NCBI GenBank assembly: GCA_038502055.1
Contig: JAXRKN010000044.1
Location: 7,448,501 to 7,512,500, forward strand
Direction of reading: 5' to 3'
Length of the DNA stretch: 64,000 nt
Source: Tanytarsus gracilentus
Taxonomy: Eukaryota > Arthropoda > Insecta > Diptera > Chironomidae
Shown here: piece by piece, positions 62,601 through 64,000 of the stretch
Numbering within the stretch: the first letter of the stretch is position 1
How the letters are laid out: every line of letters begins with the position of its first letter
Notes under the pieces: generated by a model
What the model saw: the letters and a program-made list of their open reading frames with translations, nothing else
Told to the model about the DNA's origin: nothing
The model's database searches: none
Position numbers and translations under genes: made by a program

Positions 62601-64000
62601 CAAGAGAGTTTTTAGTGAGGATGAAATTGAGCAAACAATTAGAATTCGATGCCAACCTGGTAAATTTTTAATTTATTTAATTATTCATTTAATCAATTTT
62701 CTTAATTAGGTTACGTGCTTGGCATTCAACTATTAAATCCAATTGAGAATCGATCGACGGAAGAAATTTGGATTTTTGACTCACAAACGGGAAATCTCAA
62801 GAGTGACATTTTTCAAGTGAAACGAGATGTTTCTGTTTTTCCAATGACGACCACGAGCTATGGAATAATTCTCAAGTACAAGAGTGGAAAGCAAGCATTG
62901 GGTGGTGCAGTTTTGACCTTAAGCTCAATTCCAGCTCCTCAACAGAATATTTATAATCGAATTGTTCGTGGACCAGTGCCAACACTTCTTGTGACAAATA
63001 CAAAAATCCAAAATAATTTCAGAGGTTTAACGGCAACCTATTACAATCGATATTTGGGTGAAAAAGGTGAACATTTCTTGAGAAAGGCAAACGAATCGTT
63101 GCTTTTGAGAAATTCAGATATAAGCTTTAATAAAGAAGAAGCCGTCTTCATTCACGCTCCATTCTGGGATGTTCATGTCAGCAATTTATCTGAAATTACC
63201 TTGCACATTAATCGCTCAACTGTTGCCGATAATGGACGTGGCATTAGGCAATTTTCGAAAGACTTGCGATCGTCAAATAATCTCTTCCATTATGTGCTTC
63301 AAGACACGGCTGTTGAGAGAAATGCAGCTGGCGGAATGGAAATTACTTTGCCCTATGTGTGGCAGTACAATGAGAACTTTACCCATTCAGTATTTTTAGG
63401 TTAGTTAAATTCAACAACATTCAATTGTTTAAACAATTTCATGATTTACTTGCAATTTGTCTATAAGAGATAAAAATTAAAGAATTGTTAATTTATCATT
63501 TTTTAAATAGCCAACAACACTTTCGGTCGAAATGAGAAATTCGGAATCGTAATTGACGGTCATTATGCCGGAATTAATATAACTGGAAATCAATTTATCG
63601 ACAATCACTGTCAAAATGGTTTGATTGCTTTTCGCGGCATGGAAAAGAAATTAAAGATTGAAGAGAATAAAATCATGCAGAACACCGGTCGATTTATGGT
63701 TGAATTTAATTCAGACTCACAGAGTGAAATTCTCGGCGAGGTTTATGCTGTGTTTAGAAACAATGAGCTGAGAGATAATAAAATTGAGGAGAAAAGAATC
63801 ATGCCGGGTAAATTTTTATTCAATTTATTAACTTCTTATTCTAATAACTTTTTTAATAAGGCGGAAGATCATTCTTTAGAGGCACGAGAAGCAATCCAAT
63901 TGATCCAACTTGTGTTATTGGTTTTGGTGGAGTTCAAAATGTTCAAGTTTATAGAAACTTAATTAGTGGCAATCAGCAGCATTATGATCTTGTTGCTGGA
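53638..64000 (+). CDS. bark: bark beetle/anakonda tricellular junction protein (3' end outside window)
   Basis: Seven exons are visible: 53638-54141, 58795-58973, 59092-60476, 60611-62659, 62710-63399, 63511-63807, 63861 to the edge; joined in phase they give 1748 residues and the frame is still open. The start ATG is 53638. A signal-peptide-like hydrophobic segment (LLQVWLFYYFLTTI) lies near the start. Two SRCR domains are seen, about residues 197-301 (RLVDGPSPVEGRLQ to GVQC) and 1077-1184 (RLLGGRSEHEGRLQ to GVRC). Around them are right-handed parallel beta-helix repeats with DGI, NNxGxGI-type turns (ENGADGIRY, SNNYGNGISI), and a CUB-like insert near VLTVHFVNFVL. This order matches Drosophila bark beetle (Anakonda), a transmembrane protein that seeds tricellular septate junctions. 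Many NxT/S sites fit an extracellular protein. The remaining repeats, lectin-like domain and membrane anchor must lie beyond 64000. Confidence 0.95.
54142..57380. other. First part of the bark intron, no gene seen
   Basis: The donor GTGAGT at 54142 follows an Ile codon and the acceptor is at 58793-58794, phase 0. The portion before the nested gene is AT-rich and shows only short frames without motifs. TTTATT at 57324-57329 is a plausible poly(A) signal for the nested minus-strand gene. Confidence 0.6.
57381..58248 (-). CDS. Secreted protein of unknown family nested in a bark intron
   Basis: Two minus-strand exons (58248-57925, 57863-57381) with a 61-nt intron in phase 0 give 268 residues. 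Residues 1-23 are a signal peptide (MKLLGLLLSTLSVLIVLVNN followed by SSC). The mature part is helical and charged, with scattered cysteines (KLCYVRYL, QCEVAVNL, DPCIADFL, IACNNRE, LKCLETY, SECVEIVF, FECGKKK, FECLNWS) that suggest disulphides between helices. There is no membrane segment or catalytic motif. I do not recognise it; small dipteran-specific families of cysteine-bearing secreted proteins (such as DUF725 types) are possible, unconfirmed. It lies wholly inside intron 1 of bark on the other strand and has its own TATA box, so it is an independent nested gene. Confidence 0.85.
58301..58307 (-). promoter_or_regulatory. TATA box of the nested secreted-protein gene
   Basis: On the minus strand TATAAAT (58307-58301) lies 53 nt before the ATG at 58248, giving a start site near 58275 and a leader of about 25-30 nt. 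Lectin copy 1 has a similar TATA-driven short-leader promoter. Confidence 0.65.

Overview
The window is AT-rich nuclear DNA from an insect, most likely a dipteran. Evidence for this is spliced genes with GT-AG introns, several of them tiny (about 60-110 nt), and recognisable arthropod genes: allatostatin C, allatostatin CC, an Rsf1-type splicing repressor and bark beetle/anakonda. I cannot name the species; a nematoceran fly is a guess. Exon borders were read by eye from splice signals, reading phase and protein continuity.

Layout. (1) Positions 1-24531 hold the 3' part of a large plus-strand gene for a SAM-domain nuclear protein (Samuel/Moses-like). Visible exons run from 11352 to 14085, with a last exon at 24259-24531; the first 11 kb and a 10.2-kb intron inside the SAM domain show no other gene. 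(2) 25489-26625 (+) is a three-exon MATH/TRAF-like protein without a recognisable BTB domain. (3) 27639-28270 (-) is the allatostatin C precursor. (4) 28842-29753 (+) is an unrecognised two-exon gene. (5) 29754-43330 is a repeat-rich accessory zone. It holds a 2.6-kb foldback-like element with GAGCTC-rich tandem arms and a tRNA-like core, a tail-to-tail pair of secreted bulb-type (GNA-like) mannose-lectin genes, and several short inverted-repeat elements built on a shared 129-bp minisatellite unit. (6) 43995-46047 (-) is the allatostatin CC precursor, a paralogue of (3). (7) 47709-48290 (-) is an intronless Rsf1-like RRM/glycine-rich protein. (8) 48291-53637 shows no convincing gene. (9) From 53638 to the window end (+) is bark beetle (bark/anakonda), a tricellular-junction protein with SRCR and parallel beta-helix repeats, cut off by the window. 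A secreted-protein gene of unknown family (57381-58248, -) is nested in its 4.65-kb first intron.

How the genes relate. The two allatostatin genes look like an old tandem neuropeptide duplication on one strand, since pushed about 16 kb apart by a gene of unknown role, the lectin pair and mobile DNA. The lectin pair is a young inverted duplication (same exon lengths, same splice phase) in which one copy keeps two full sugar-binding motifs and the other has changed key positions in both. The remaining genes appear functionally independent of one another.
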